DNA from: CAIRTT01 sp046075665
GTDB lineage: Bacteria; Armatimonadota; Armatimonadia; Armatimonadales; Armatimonadaceae
Reading direction: 5' to 3'
Assembly (NCBI GenBank): GCA_046075665.1
Contig: JBJTQN010000090.1
Location: 1-11,128, forward strand
Length of the DNA stretch: 11,128 nt
A program made the position numbers and the translations under genes. How positions within the stretch are numbered: position 1 is the first letter of the stretch; each line of letters starts with the position of its first letter. The notes beneath the pieces were generated by a model. The model was given only the letters and a program-made list of their open reading frames with translations, had not been told where the DNA came from and searched no databases. Of this stretch, positions 1 through 6,900 are shown piece by piece.

Positions 1-27
1 GCGGCTTCCTGCTGGTGTTGAGGTAGC

Positions 28-1026
28 TTAGTTTGCGACATCCAGTTCCTGTTTGACCGACTGTGGCTTCTTCAAGCCATCAACATCGGAGACAGTCAAC
101 GTAATCACATACTTGCCTGCGCGTGTAAAGACTTTGGTTACACTACGCCCAACGGTGTCTTCCTGAATACCGTCACGGGCATCCCAGTCCCAAGAGAACT
201 TCAGGTTGGAATCACCAGCTTCTGCATCACCTGAAAAAACAACATCGTTATTGATGAACGCGATTTGATCTTCGAGAGGATTGACTGAGATCTCCGTTTC
301 GTCTGTCACGACTTGGATTTCACCAATCTGGAACTGCTGGTACTTATCACCACAGATCACAAAACTCTTTAGCTTTGCTCCATCTCCGGAGATGCGTTTC
401 TTAGCAGACTTAAAGATGCTTACGATTGGTAGGCTGACCGGGAGGTACGCATCCGGATCTTCCGTAGGCTTCATGTCCAGTGGGCGAACAAGCTCGTAGC
501 GATCACCGTTTGCCATAATGGCAATAAAGCGCATCCGCTCGAATGGAGCGGTATTCGCGAGCGAACCGGTCGAGGAAAACCCACCGCCATCACCGCCGTT
601 GCCACCGGGGAAGCCACCACCAGAACCTGGGATACCACCGCCAGGGAAGCCTCCCACATTGGAGCCAGACGAAGAATTGAATCTGGCCATCATTCGGAGG
701 TAGGTTCTGCCGTTTGCGATCGCAGCAGCAAGGTCCACAGGGGATTTGAAGTCAATCCGCCCACCCTGATACATGCCATGCGTGGTGACCTTAATCGCTG
801 CATCGCCGAGAAGTACATTCTCAGTCGTAGGTTCGGCTTTGCCGGATCCCCAAGAGCTCAATGCAATATTGCCAGAGTCACCTTCCCCGCGGTAAAGCGT
901 GAAGGTAACCGGTTGCGAACCGTCTTGAGCAGTAGCGAATGGCATCAGGACGCCTGCCAAGGCAGTCGCTGCAATCGCAGCAACCATATGATGTACAAAC
1001 AAACGAGGAGTGCGCATCGGATTCAT
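28..1026 (-). CDS. Secreted Gly-rich protein with C-terminal PKD domain
   Basis: The product is 332 residues. Start choice: the ATG at 1026 has a Shine-Dalgarno AAAGGAAG 9 bases upstream. An upstream Met at 1116 would lie before the -10 box and add 30 residues that hide the signal peptide. Residues 1-33 look like a Sec signal peptide: a basic start (RTPR), a hydrophobic stretch MVAAIAATALAGVLMPF, and an Ala-Thr-Ala site before Gln34. Residues about 40-241 are strand-rich and resemble a galactose-binding/jelly-roll type sandwich, ending with SFVICGDKY and FQIGEIQVV. A Gly/Pro-rich insert (about 121-152) splits this region. Residues about 249-332 form a PKD (polycystic kidney disease-type) beta-sandwich, shown by FSWDWDARDG and YVITLTVSDVDG. 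PKD domains usually mediate binding in extracellular proteins. No catalytic motif is visible, so the role is unknown; a carbohydrate- or surface-binding function is inference. The gene diverges from the plus-strand gene at 1222. Confidence 0.88.
   Translation of the reverse strand: MNPMRTPRLFVHHMVAAIAATALAGVLMPFATAQDGSQPVTFTLYRGEGDSGNIALSSWGSGKAEPTTENVLLGDAAIKVTTHGMYQGGRIDFKSPVDLAAAIANGRTYLRMMARFNSSSGSNVGGFPGGGIPGSGGGFPGGNGGDGGGFSSTGSLANTAPFERMRFIAIMANGDRYELVRPLDMKPTEDPDAYLPVSLPIVSIFKSAKKRISGDGAKLKSFVICGDKYQQFQIGEIQVVTDETEISVNPLEDQIAFINNDVVFSGDAEAGDSNLKFSWDWDARDGIQEDTVGRSVTKVFTRAGKYVITLTVSDVDGLKKPQSVKQELDVAN
575..665 (-). repeat. Gly/Pro-rich low-complexity repeat inside the PKD gene
   Basis: This segment encodes two near copies of a Phe-Pro-Gly-Gly unit (GGFPGGGIPG and GGFPGGNGG) joined by Gly runs, roughly residues 121-152 of the secreted protein. 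The plus strand shows the matching CCACCG/CCACCA-type imperfect triplet repeats. Such a stretch is expected to be disordered and flexible, and the DNA could expand or contract by slippage in whole-codon steps. Confidence 0.75.
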
Positions 1027-1035
1027 TCCGCCCGA

Positions 1036-1043
1036 CTTCCTTT
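1036..1043 (-). promoter_or_regulatory. Ribosome binding site deciding the PKD gene start
   Basis: The minus strand reads AAAGGAAG, nine bases before the ATG at 1026. This favours that Met over the upstream Met at 1116 and over the next in-frame Met three codons later. Confidence 0.65.
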
Positions 1044-1096
1044 CGGTTCCTAAAAACAAGCACGCACCAGCAAAACCGCTACGGTGCGGATGGTGC

Positions 1097-1125
1097 ATTA
1101 TACACAACGAAAGCACTCTTGGTTA
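1097..1125 (-). promoter_or_regulatory. Probable sigma70-type promoter of the PKD gene
   Basis: The minus strand carries a perfect -10 hexamer TATAAT (1097-1102). Seventeen bases upstream is a weak -35, TAACCA (1120-1125), with three of six consensus bases. Transcription would start near 1090 and give a leader of about 60 bases containing the ribosome binding site at 1036-1043. The -10 lies inside an imperfect inverted repeat, GTGCATTATACAC (1094-1106, plus strand), which could be an operator, but the evidence for that is slight. Confidence 0.5.
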
Positions 1126-1154
1126 TACGCCGAGGTGATTAAGGATGTATGGTT

Positions 1155-1182
1155 TTGGTCAAACGGTGCAATAGAGTATGAT
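1155..1182 (+). promoter_or_regulatory. Candidate promoter of the plus-strand conserved gene
   Basis: TTGGTC (1155-1160, weak -35) is followed after 16 bases by TATGAT (1177-1182, five of six bases of the -10 consensus). The predicted start of transcription is near 1189, upstream of GGAG at 1207-1210 and of the ATG at 1222. If real, it rules out the longer reading-frame starts at 1084, 1090 and 1135. Matches of this quality arise by chance, so this is a suggestion only. Confidence 0.35.
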
Positions 1183-1221
1183 TATCGGAACCTAGTACGC
1201 ACTAATGGAGTGATGCCCATC

Positions 1222-2568
1222 ATGGATGGCCTCGACAAAATCAGCCCATGGCCCCGCCGGATAGCAGCGGCAGCCCTCGTAAACGACATAATCACCGCGG
1301 TGGTAGACAACCATCCATTTGTACACCTCCTGACAAAAAGGCTCGCAAATGTCGGAGTTGACATTGCATCAATCGTCGACTTCATCGTTATCCCAAGTGA
1401 CCACTTCCGTCAGGATTGGACAAATGCTGGGTATGTCCGACATGATGGCGTGGCTGAGCTCGGTTTTGCATGCCCGGATGCTCAGCTTCCAAGTGTTCTG
1501 GTTTGTCCGGTGGCTACCACGAGCAAGCTCTATCTTCGGGTTGAGTCCATTGAGGACTTCCTGTCAGCAAATAACCTGCGCCACGTCGCCGTTTACGGGA
1601 CTAATGATGCAGATCTCCGCTTCACAGATGAACTAGTCACTGGTTCGAATTGCTACCTCGTCCAGCGCTCTGGTGCACGAGGCTATTCTGTGACTTCACA
1701 TCCTGAATCCTACGCTGAAGCATTGGCTCAGACCAGATGCATGTTTCGGGATCGCTCCCGTACTGGAGATGACCTATCTGACACCCGCGGAGCAGTACAG
1801 GCGTTTATCGCGGCCGAGGCCCTCGTCGGTACTGGGCGTGCTGTTGATGAGTTTTTTGCTGCTGAACGCGAGTACTGGATGTCGCGTAATGCTGCCGGCC
1901 GCTGGCAAAAGTCAAGGCAGGATACGATCGGCATTGGTTGGGCAAACCATGACCACCACACCTACCGCTCCAGCCGCGAGGCCTTTCAGGGTCTGATCCA
2001 GTTATTTCTACGCATGGGGTTCACACTCCGCGAACGATTTTATGCGGGCGAAGAGGCTGGTTGGGGAGCCCAGATAGCCGAGCATCCGGTGAGTCGTGTC
2101 GTGATATTTGCCGATGTTGATATTACTGCCGATGAGCTGAATACGGACTTCGGTATCACCGCGCTTCCCCCATCCGACAAACTCGGCACCATCGGACTTT
2201 GGTGCGCCCTCCATGGAGGAGCAATTGGTTTAGCGGGAATGCACCACCTTGAGGCAGAGTTTATCCATACCATCGTGCGAGATTCCTATATCAGGGATGG
2301 TGGTACCGTCATGAATCCGTTCACCGATATTGAGGTCCTCTGGCAAGCCTTTACATCGGCTGAGAAGTGGACAGTCGATAGCGAACGGCTCGAGCGACTT
2401 GTGCGTGATGGCCTTTTGGACGAAGGCACTGCACAACAGTTCTTTGTGAATGGTGCACCGGGCTCGCATTTGGAAATCCTCCAGCGGTGGGATGGCTTCA
2501 AGGGTTTCAATAAGACCGGTATCAGCGACATCATCTCGAAGACCGACCCAAGGACGCTTAACCAGTAG
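1222..2568 (+). CDS. Conserved protein of unknown function, possible metal-binding His/Glu motifs
   Basis: The product is about 448 residues. The frame is open from GTG 1084 and also offers ATG 1090, GTG 1135 and ATG 1213. I prefer ATG 1222 because GGAG (1207-1210) lies 11 bases upstream, a candidate promoter sits at 1155-1182, and the sequence before it is not protein-like. I do not recognise a named family. The C-terminal half looks the more conserved: YWMSRNAAGRWQ, then WANHDHHTYRSSR (His243, His245, His246), MGFTLRERFYAGEEAGWGAQ, VIFADVDI, LGTIGLWCALHG, AGMHHLEAEF (His341, His342, Glu344, Glu346), and GSHLEILQRWDGFKGFN near 414-430. A His at the end of one strand, a helix, a 'MGF' turn and a later strand with Glu resemble the vicinal-oxygen-chelate (glyoxalase/dioxygenase) layout, and loosely DUF1338 enzymes. 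That is inference from pattern only. There is no signal peptide, so it is probably cytoplasmic. Its 3' end overlaps the convergent Nudix gene by 11 bases. Confidence 0.8.
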   Translation: MDGLDKISPWPRRIAAAALVNDIITAVVDNHPFVHLLTKRLANVGVDIASIVDFIVIPSDHFRQDWTNAGYVRHDGVAELGFACPDAQLPSVLVCPVATTSKLYLRVESIEDFLSANNLRHVAVYGTNDADLRFTDELVTGSNCYLVQRSGARGYSVTSHPESYAEALAQTRCMFRDRSRTGDDLSDTRGAVQAFIAAEALVGTGRAVDEFFAAEREYWMSRNAAGRWQKSRQDTIGIGWANHDHHTYRSSREAFQGLIQLFLRMGFTLRERFYAGEEAGWGAQIAEHPVSRVVIFADVDITADELNTDFGITALPPSDKLGTIGLWCALHGGAIGLAGMHHLEAEFIHTIVRDSYIRDGGTVMNPFTDIEVLWQAFTSAEKWTVDSERLERLVRDGLLDEGTAQQFFVNGAPGSHLEILQRWDGFKGFNKTGISDIISKTDPRTLNQ

Positions 2569-3094
2569 TTTTCTTTAGACCGTGCTGCGAAACGTAGAGG
2601 TCAATCGCATTCTTGAGGGATGGGAAGCTGATATCGGCATCAAGAAGTTCGGTCTGTGAAAACCAACGGTGCGCATCCACTTCTGTTCCATCCAAAATGG
2701 GTGCCCCATCAACTTGGCAGACGTAGACCATATCAAATGTCGCATACGTCACACCTTTGTAGACGTACGTGTTTGGAAATGCAGAATGGGCTACGGATTC
2801 TGTAACAATGAGTCCGGTCTCTTCGTACACTTCCCGAACCAAGGCTTCAAGTCCCGATTCATCCGGCTCGGCAAATCCACCCGGAAGTGTCCAGGTCCCC
2901 TCACGGGGAGGATGCATACGCTTCAGAAGCAAAACATCGCCGTTTTCACGCGTGCAGATGCCTGAAACACTTGCGCCTACATTAAAGTAGACCGTGAAGT
3001 CACAGTGGGTGCAGCGAAACATTCGGTGGTTTTCCGATGATTGGGCATTGATGCCACATTTTGGGCAATAGGCGAAGTGATCACGGATTTGCAT
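2558..3094 (-). CDS. Zinc-ribbon Nudix hydrolase
   Basis: The product is 178 residues. Nudix enzymes hydrolyse a nucleoside diphosphate linked to another group, using Mg2+ or Mn2+. An N-terminal zinc ribbon holds four cysteines (Cys10, Cys13, Cys28, Cys31; CPKC and CTHC), followed by TVYFN, typical of this subgroup. The Nudix box is complete at residues 73-95: Gly73, Glu79, Arg87-Glu88, Glu91-Glu92, Gly94. The NADH pyrophosphatase signature SQPWPFPxS after the box is absent, so NudC is unlikely; an ADP-ribose or nucleotide-sugar pyrophosphatase, or a pool-cleaning enzyme, fits better, but the substrate cannot be read from sequence. Its ATG overlaps the SRAP stop codon by one base (TGATG). The nearest ribosome-binding-like sequence, GGAGAAGG (3108-3115), is 13 bases away, a rather long gap, so translation probably depends on coupling to the upstream gene. 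The stop is TAA. Confidence 0.95.
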   Translation of the reverse strand: MQIRDHFAYCPKCGINAQSSENHRMFRCTHCDFTVYFNVGASVSGICTRENGDVLLLKRMHPPREGTWTLPGGFAEPDESGLEALVREVYEETGLIVTESVAHSAFPNTYVYKGVTYATFDMVYVCQVDGAPILDGTEVDAHRWFSQTELLDADISFPSLKNAIDLYVSQHGLKKTTG

Positions 3095-3768
3095 CAGAGG
3101 AGTGTTGCCTTCTCCATTAGGAGTGGGTCATCGTTCACAACATTTCCAACCCGCTTCGAGACTTCCCAAACAACAGTGTCACTTTCCGACCATGGATGGA
3201 ACAGATGCGAAAGCTCGATGTTTGTCTTGATGCGGGCATCCAACCAGAGCGAGTAGTTCCTAGGATGAACAATTACTGGCATCCGCTCATGAAGATCACG
3301 AATCGCATCATTGGCCTCAGTCGTTAAAATGGTGCAAGACCGTAATGGGGAGCCATCGGGGGCTGTCCACTCTTCATAGAGACCAGCAAAGGCAAACAGC
3401 GGAGCCGAGTTCAACGAAATCAGATGCGGAACTTTCGTTTTCTGGTGCCATTCATAAAACCCCGTTGTCGGAATGAGACATCGGCGAGAGCGGATCGCCC
3501 CGCGGAATGCAGGTTTCTCAAAGACAGTTTCACTTCGGGCATTGATCATACGGGATGCCATCGATGTGTCCCTTGCCCAGAATGGCACTAATCCCCACCG
3601 GAGCTTTTCAAGAATGCGGTGTTCCGGGCGTTCCAATGCCGTAATGGCGGAGACATCCTGTGTCGGAGCGATGTTATAGCGCTCGGAATGGTCAAACATC
3701 ACTCCTTGCACTGAAAAGTGATCAATCAGATCCTTCTGCGTTGTCCGTGCTGTGTACCGTCCACACAT
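3094..3768 (-). CDS. yedK: SRAP-family abasic-site processing protein (YedK/HMCES)
   Basis: The product is 224 residues, a normal length for the family. SRAP proteins sense abasic sites in single-stranded DNA and form a stable thiazolidine DNA-protein crosslink through the N-terminal Cys, exposed when Met1 is removed. This protects the lesion at replication forks. All key residues are present: Cys2 in MCGRYT, Arg4, Asn76 in NARSET, Glu106 in GFYEWH, and His160 in LHERMPVIV. RYNIAPTQ and RWGLVPFWA are also characteristic. The ATG at 3768 is preceded by AAGGTGG (3776-3782) with a 7-base gap. Met-Cys must be the N-terminus for activity, which fixes the start independently. It is the first gene of a two-gene operon with the Nudix hydrolase, and the promoter must lie within 3769-3881. 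I find no clear SOS (LexA) operator there, so DNA-damage control is not shown. Confidence 0.96.
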   Translation of the reverse strand: MCGRYTARTTQKDLIDHFSVQGVMFDHSERYNIAPTQDVSAITALERPEHRILEKLRWGLVPFWARDTSMASRMINARSETVFEKPAFRGAIRSRRCLIPTTGFYEWHQKTKVPHLISLNSAPLFAFAGLYEEWTAPDGSPLRSCTILTTEANDAIRDLHERMPVIVHPRNYSLWLDARIKTNIELSHLFHPWSESDTVVWEVSKRVGNVVNDDPLLMEKATLL

Positions 3769-3775
3769 TTTCTAG

Positions 3776-3782
3776 CCACCTT
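3776..3782 (-). promoter_or_regulatory. Ribosome binding site of the SRAP gene
   Basis: The minus strand reads AAGGTGG, seven bases before the ATG at 3768. The spacing is ideal and supports the start that places the catalytic Cys at position 2. Confidence 0.6.
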
Positions 3783-3881
3783 GCGGTCATCATACGGAAA
3801 TTAGGCACGGTACGCGACGGCTAACAAGCTCGAGGATTATTCTGGACCGGATGAAACAAGAGCCTCACTAGCGAGTACGGC

Positions 3882-3910
3882 AAAAAAACGGCCCCTGAAT
3901 CAGGGGCCGT
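3882..3910 (-). terminator. Rho-independent terminator of the giant gene
   Basis: A 10-base-pair GC-rich stem ACGGCCCCTG / CAGGGGCCGT (3888-3897 with 3901-3910) closes on a three-base AAT loop. On the minus strand the hairpin is followed by seven T (plus-strand A run 3882-3888). It starts 23 bases after the stop codon at 3934-3936. The plus-strand side has no T run, so it works in one direction only. It separates the giant gene's transcript from the SRAP-Nudix operon downstream. Confidence 0.93.
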
Positions 3911-3933
3911 CGTAGGCGTTCGAGCTTTCCTAC

Positions 3934-6900
3934 CTAGCGGTAACTTGGAAACTCAAAGTTTGGTGCGAGAGTCTGATACAGGATGTCAAAGCCACTTGGA
4001 AGGACTAGTCCATCCGCGCCAGGCTTAGCCAAACGCCCACGTGAGCTCGTCCAGAACATCCACAACCTGCCAGATTCCAGCGTAGGATCTCCACCAGCAG
4101 CTGGTCCGTTTATACGGTTTACGCCCGCCGTTGCATTGAAGAGATCCAGGAATGCGGATACTTGGCCTTCATTCACAGCACGTTGCATTGGGACCATTTG
4201 CCCGATTGACTGCGGACCGCTTGGGACAGTACCCGTTGAGCTCTCGGTTCCACCGAGCTCCTCAATCTGCGATAGGACTGCCACAGCAACACGATTCGCG
4301 ATTGCATTGCCGTTCGTGGCTGCATAGGTAACCGTTATCAACTGACCTTCATAGATGGCATCCACAAAGATGCGTCCACGAAGAACATCGACATCAAACG
4401 GAACTGTCCCAACACCTGCCACTGCAACAGCAGCGATCGATGGGATTTGAGATGCACCTGGAGCCGTAGGAGCTTCCAGACCAACGGTTTCTTCTCTATC
4501 GAGTCGCTGTGCAACTGGGAGTGACAGACTTCGAAGGTCAATGCCAACCCGGCGTGTGCTCATGTACAGGGTTGCAGGGCGTCCAGGCTCAGCGCCCTTC
4601 TGCCATACCAACCATGATCGTCCAGCACCCATAGTGGTTGTGTTTGGCCGTCTCACAATACCGTTGTACGTACCAGTACCGGCAGCAAGCGTCCGATTGT
4701 CATTGACTACCGTCACACCCGTGTCTGCAGCATCATCAGCAGTGAGGCGATAAAGCCTTGGCTGATAGGAAGCAAACACCTGATCACGACTCGTAGGCGT
4801 TCCCACGCCACGGAACCTTAGAACACCAGCGGTTGCATCCACATAGATGTAGAGAACACCAGTTGGCTGCGCGATGGCCTGATACAGAACCTTGGTTGCC
4901 GAATCATATTGCCATCGTGCTGCATTCGTAGTGATTGTTGTTCCGTCGGACTTTGCAACTCGGACCACCGGCAGGGATGCCTGATCATCAAGATTACTTG
5001 TCCATGCGATATGCCGTGCCTTCCACAGTAGCTCGCGGCCCTCCTGAACCAGAAGTTCATTCGTAATCTGAGGAAGGTCGGCAGGCGTTAAGAGCGAGCG
5101 TCGACCATTACCAACCATCAGATAGCGGGCCATATACAAGTCAGGATTTGCATCAGTACGAACCGTTCCTGTGAATACAACATCCAGAACCGGTGATGCA
5201 CCATTGTTGTGTCGAACCATTCGACGGAAGGTTGCAAACGGCTCGCTGGCACTGACAATCGAATCAGGTAGCGTCAGGACCTGTTCGCCAAGCTGGCGAC
5301 CAGAGCCATCCGGAGCTGTATCCGTTGGAACACCGGCACCATCCGCCGACCGACCAGAATACATCAACCGCCACTTCCCAGGAACACCGCCGTGAAAGAC
5401 TAACATTGAAGTTGCCGTACCTGATTCAAAAGCAACTTTGGGACTAAAGCGGCGTACTGCAGGATCACCGTTGACAAACCATGGGCTCACCGTGGCAGGA
5501 ACTCCGTTTGCATCCAGACGAGAGAACATAACCGTATCGAGAATGTCTCCGCCGGCAGCAGAGCGGCTGTTCGCCCAAACGAGAAGCGCATTCGTTTGCG
5601 TTGGGGCTGTATGGAGGACAAATGGTGCCGTGTTACTCTCACGAATATCTGCTGTTCCATTGATGATTGCCGGAGCTGTAAACCAGCGTCCAGTATTCAA
5701 CGACAGATCGGCGACAGGAGTGCCAAAGTCGGCGGCCACAAATGTGCCAAGTGTTGGGTTCCAATTCATGTGTGAGTGGAACAACTTCACCGGGTCACCG
5801 ACATTCGTCAGCGCCAGTCCATTCGCATCAGCGTTACGGGAGAAGTAGACATTAATACGTCCATTTGCCGAGCGATACGTAGCCGGGCTAATCGCTGATG
5901 CCGGGCGCCGGGCGGCGTCCAGAATCGGGAATACGTCAATGCCTGGCAACTGACCGTTAGCAACCTGAGCACTCAAGTCAAAGTCAGGTACCTGACCGGT
6001 TATTGAGCTCTCAGTAACGGTGACCTTCAGCTCCATCGCTGGGTTTGTATGTGGTTGATATTCAACTCCAACTACCGCGCCGGCTGCATTTGTGATGCCG
6101 GTTCGCCCACGAAGAACCGTCTCACCGGCAACAGGGAAGATTGGTTGTGCACCTGGGTACACAAAGTTGAGGTTGTTATCAACTCCATTGACTCCACGAT
6201 ACGTAGGTCCTGCAATCGAGATGCTGCCATCCGCCTGCAGAACAGGAACAGCTGCATAGCCTCGTGTCGGATCGGTGTCGTGATCTTCAAAAATGCCCAG
6301 CTGAGGTGGCGCGCCATTACGGTTTGCATAACGGCTTGAATACACACCTGTTGGTGTACCGTGTGGAACAGCAATCCCCACCATCGGCTTTGCAGCTTCC
6401 GGCGCAACATATCCGTATGGGAGAAGATTCTGTGCACCTGGAAGGTCAGGAATACCAAGTACGGATGGGTTAGCAGCATTTGGCTGTGCCTTATGCAGCG
6501 TATGCCGACCCGCAAGTGGCTGGTAATACCGCTGGAAGACGGTCTGTCCTCCAAGGTCATAGTCCATCGTTGCACGGAAGACCGGGTCTGGGTTGGTCTG
6601 CATCCATTGAAACCAAGCAGCATCAAAGGTCTTGTCCAATGATGTCACTACCTGCGGCATCAGGTTGGCGACAGGAAGGTTTCCGTTAGGATCGGCGCCA
6701 AAAGCAAGGATTCCAAAGCGCGGATCAACGAGCTCACTTCGCATCCCAAACAGATACGAGTTGGTCCCTGCGCCGGGCGTTGCTGTCCCTGGGGTTTCAA
6801 TGCGTTGAGAAGCACGGAGGTTCCACAGGTTGACATTTCCTGTGTTCTGAATCGTTACAGGACGGAAGAATGGTGCATACGGAGCACGAAGCGGTGGCGG

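Noticed and set aside
1145..1174. Nine-codon frame MYGFGQTVQ behind a strong ribosome binding sequence
   Set aside because: Too short to call without conservation or expression data; the candidate plus-strand promoter would start transcription downstream of it. Mentioned only as a finding.
1084..1221. N-terminal extension of the conserved plus-strand gene from GTG 1084 or ATG 1090
   Set aside because: It would begin inside the minus-strand promoter region, contains the candidate plus-strand promoter, has no good ribosome binding site at 1084 or 1090, and encodes residues that do not resemble a folded start.
2558..3094. NADH pyrophosphatase (NudC) for the zinc-ribbon Nudix protein
   Set aside because: The NudC signature SQPWPFPxS after the Nudix box is missing, and at 178 residues the protein is shorter than usual NudC.
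3789..3794. TATGAT on the minus strand as the SRAP promoter -10
   Set aside because: It would place the start of transcription on top of the ribosome binding site, and no -35 lies at the right distance.
5438..5848. 136-codon plus-strand frame opposite the giant gene
   Set aside because: Composition is that of an antisense shadow (Arg/Ser/Val/Ala-rich, no recognisable motif); the minus-strand frame shows domain-like strands through the same bases.
6072..6626. 184-codon minus-strand frame in a second register within the giant gene
   Set aside because: Rich in Arg, His, Met and Gln with no motif, as expected for a shifted reading of the real gene; no ribosome binding site stands out.
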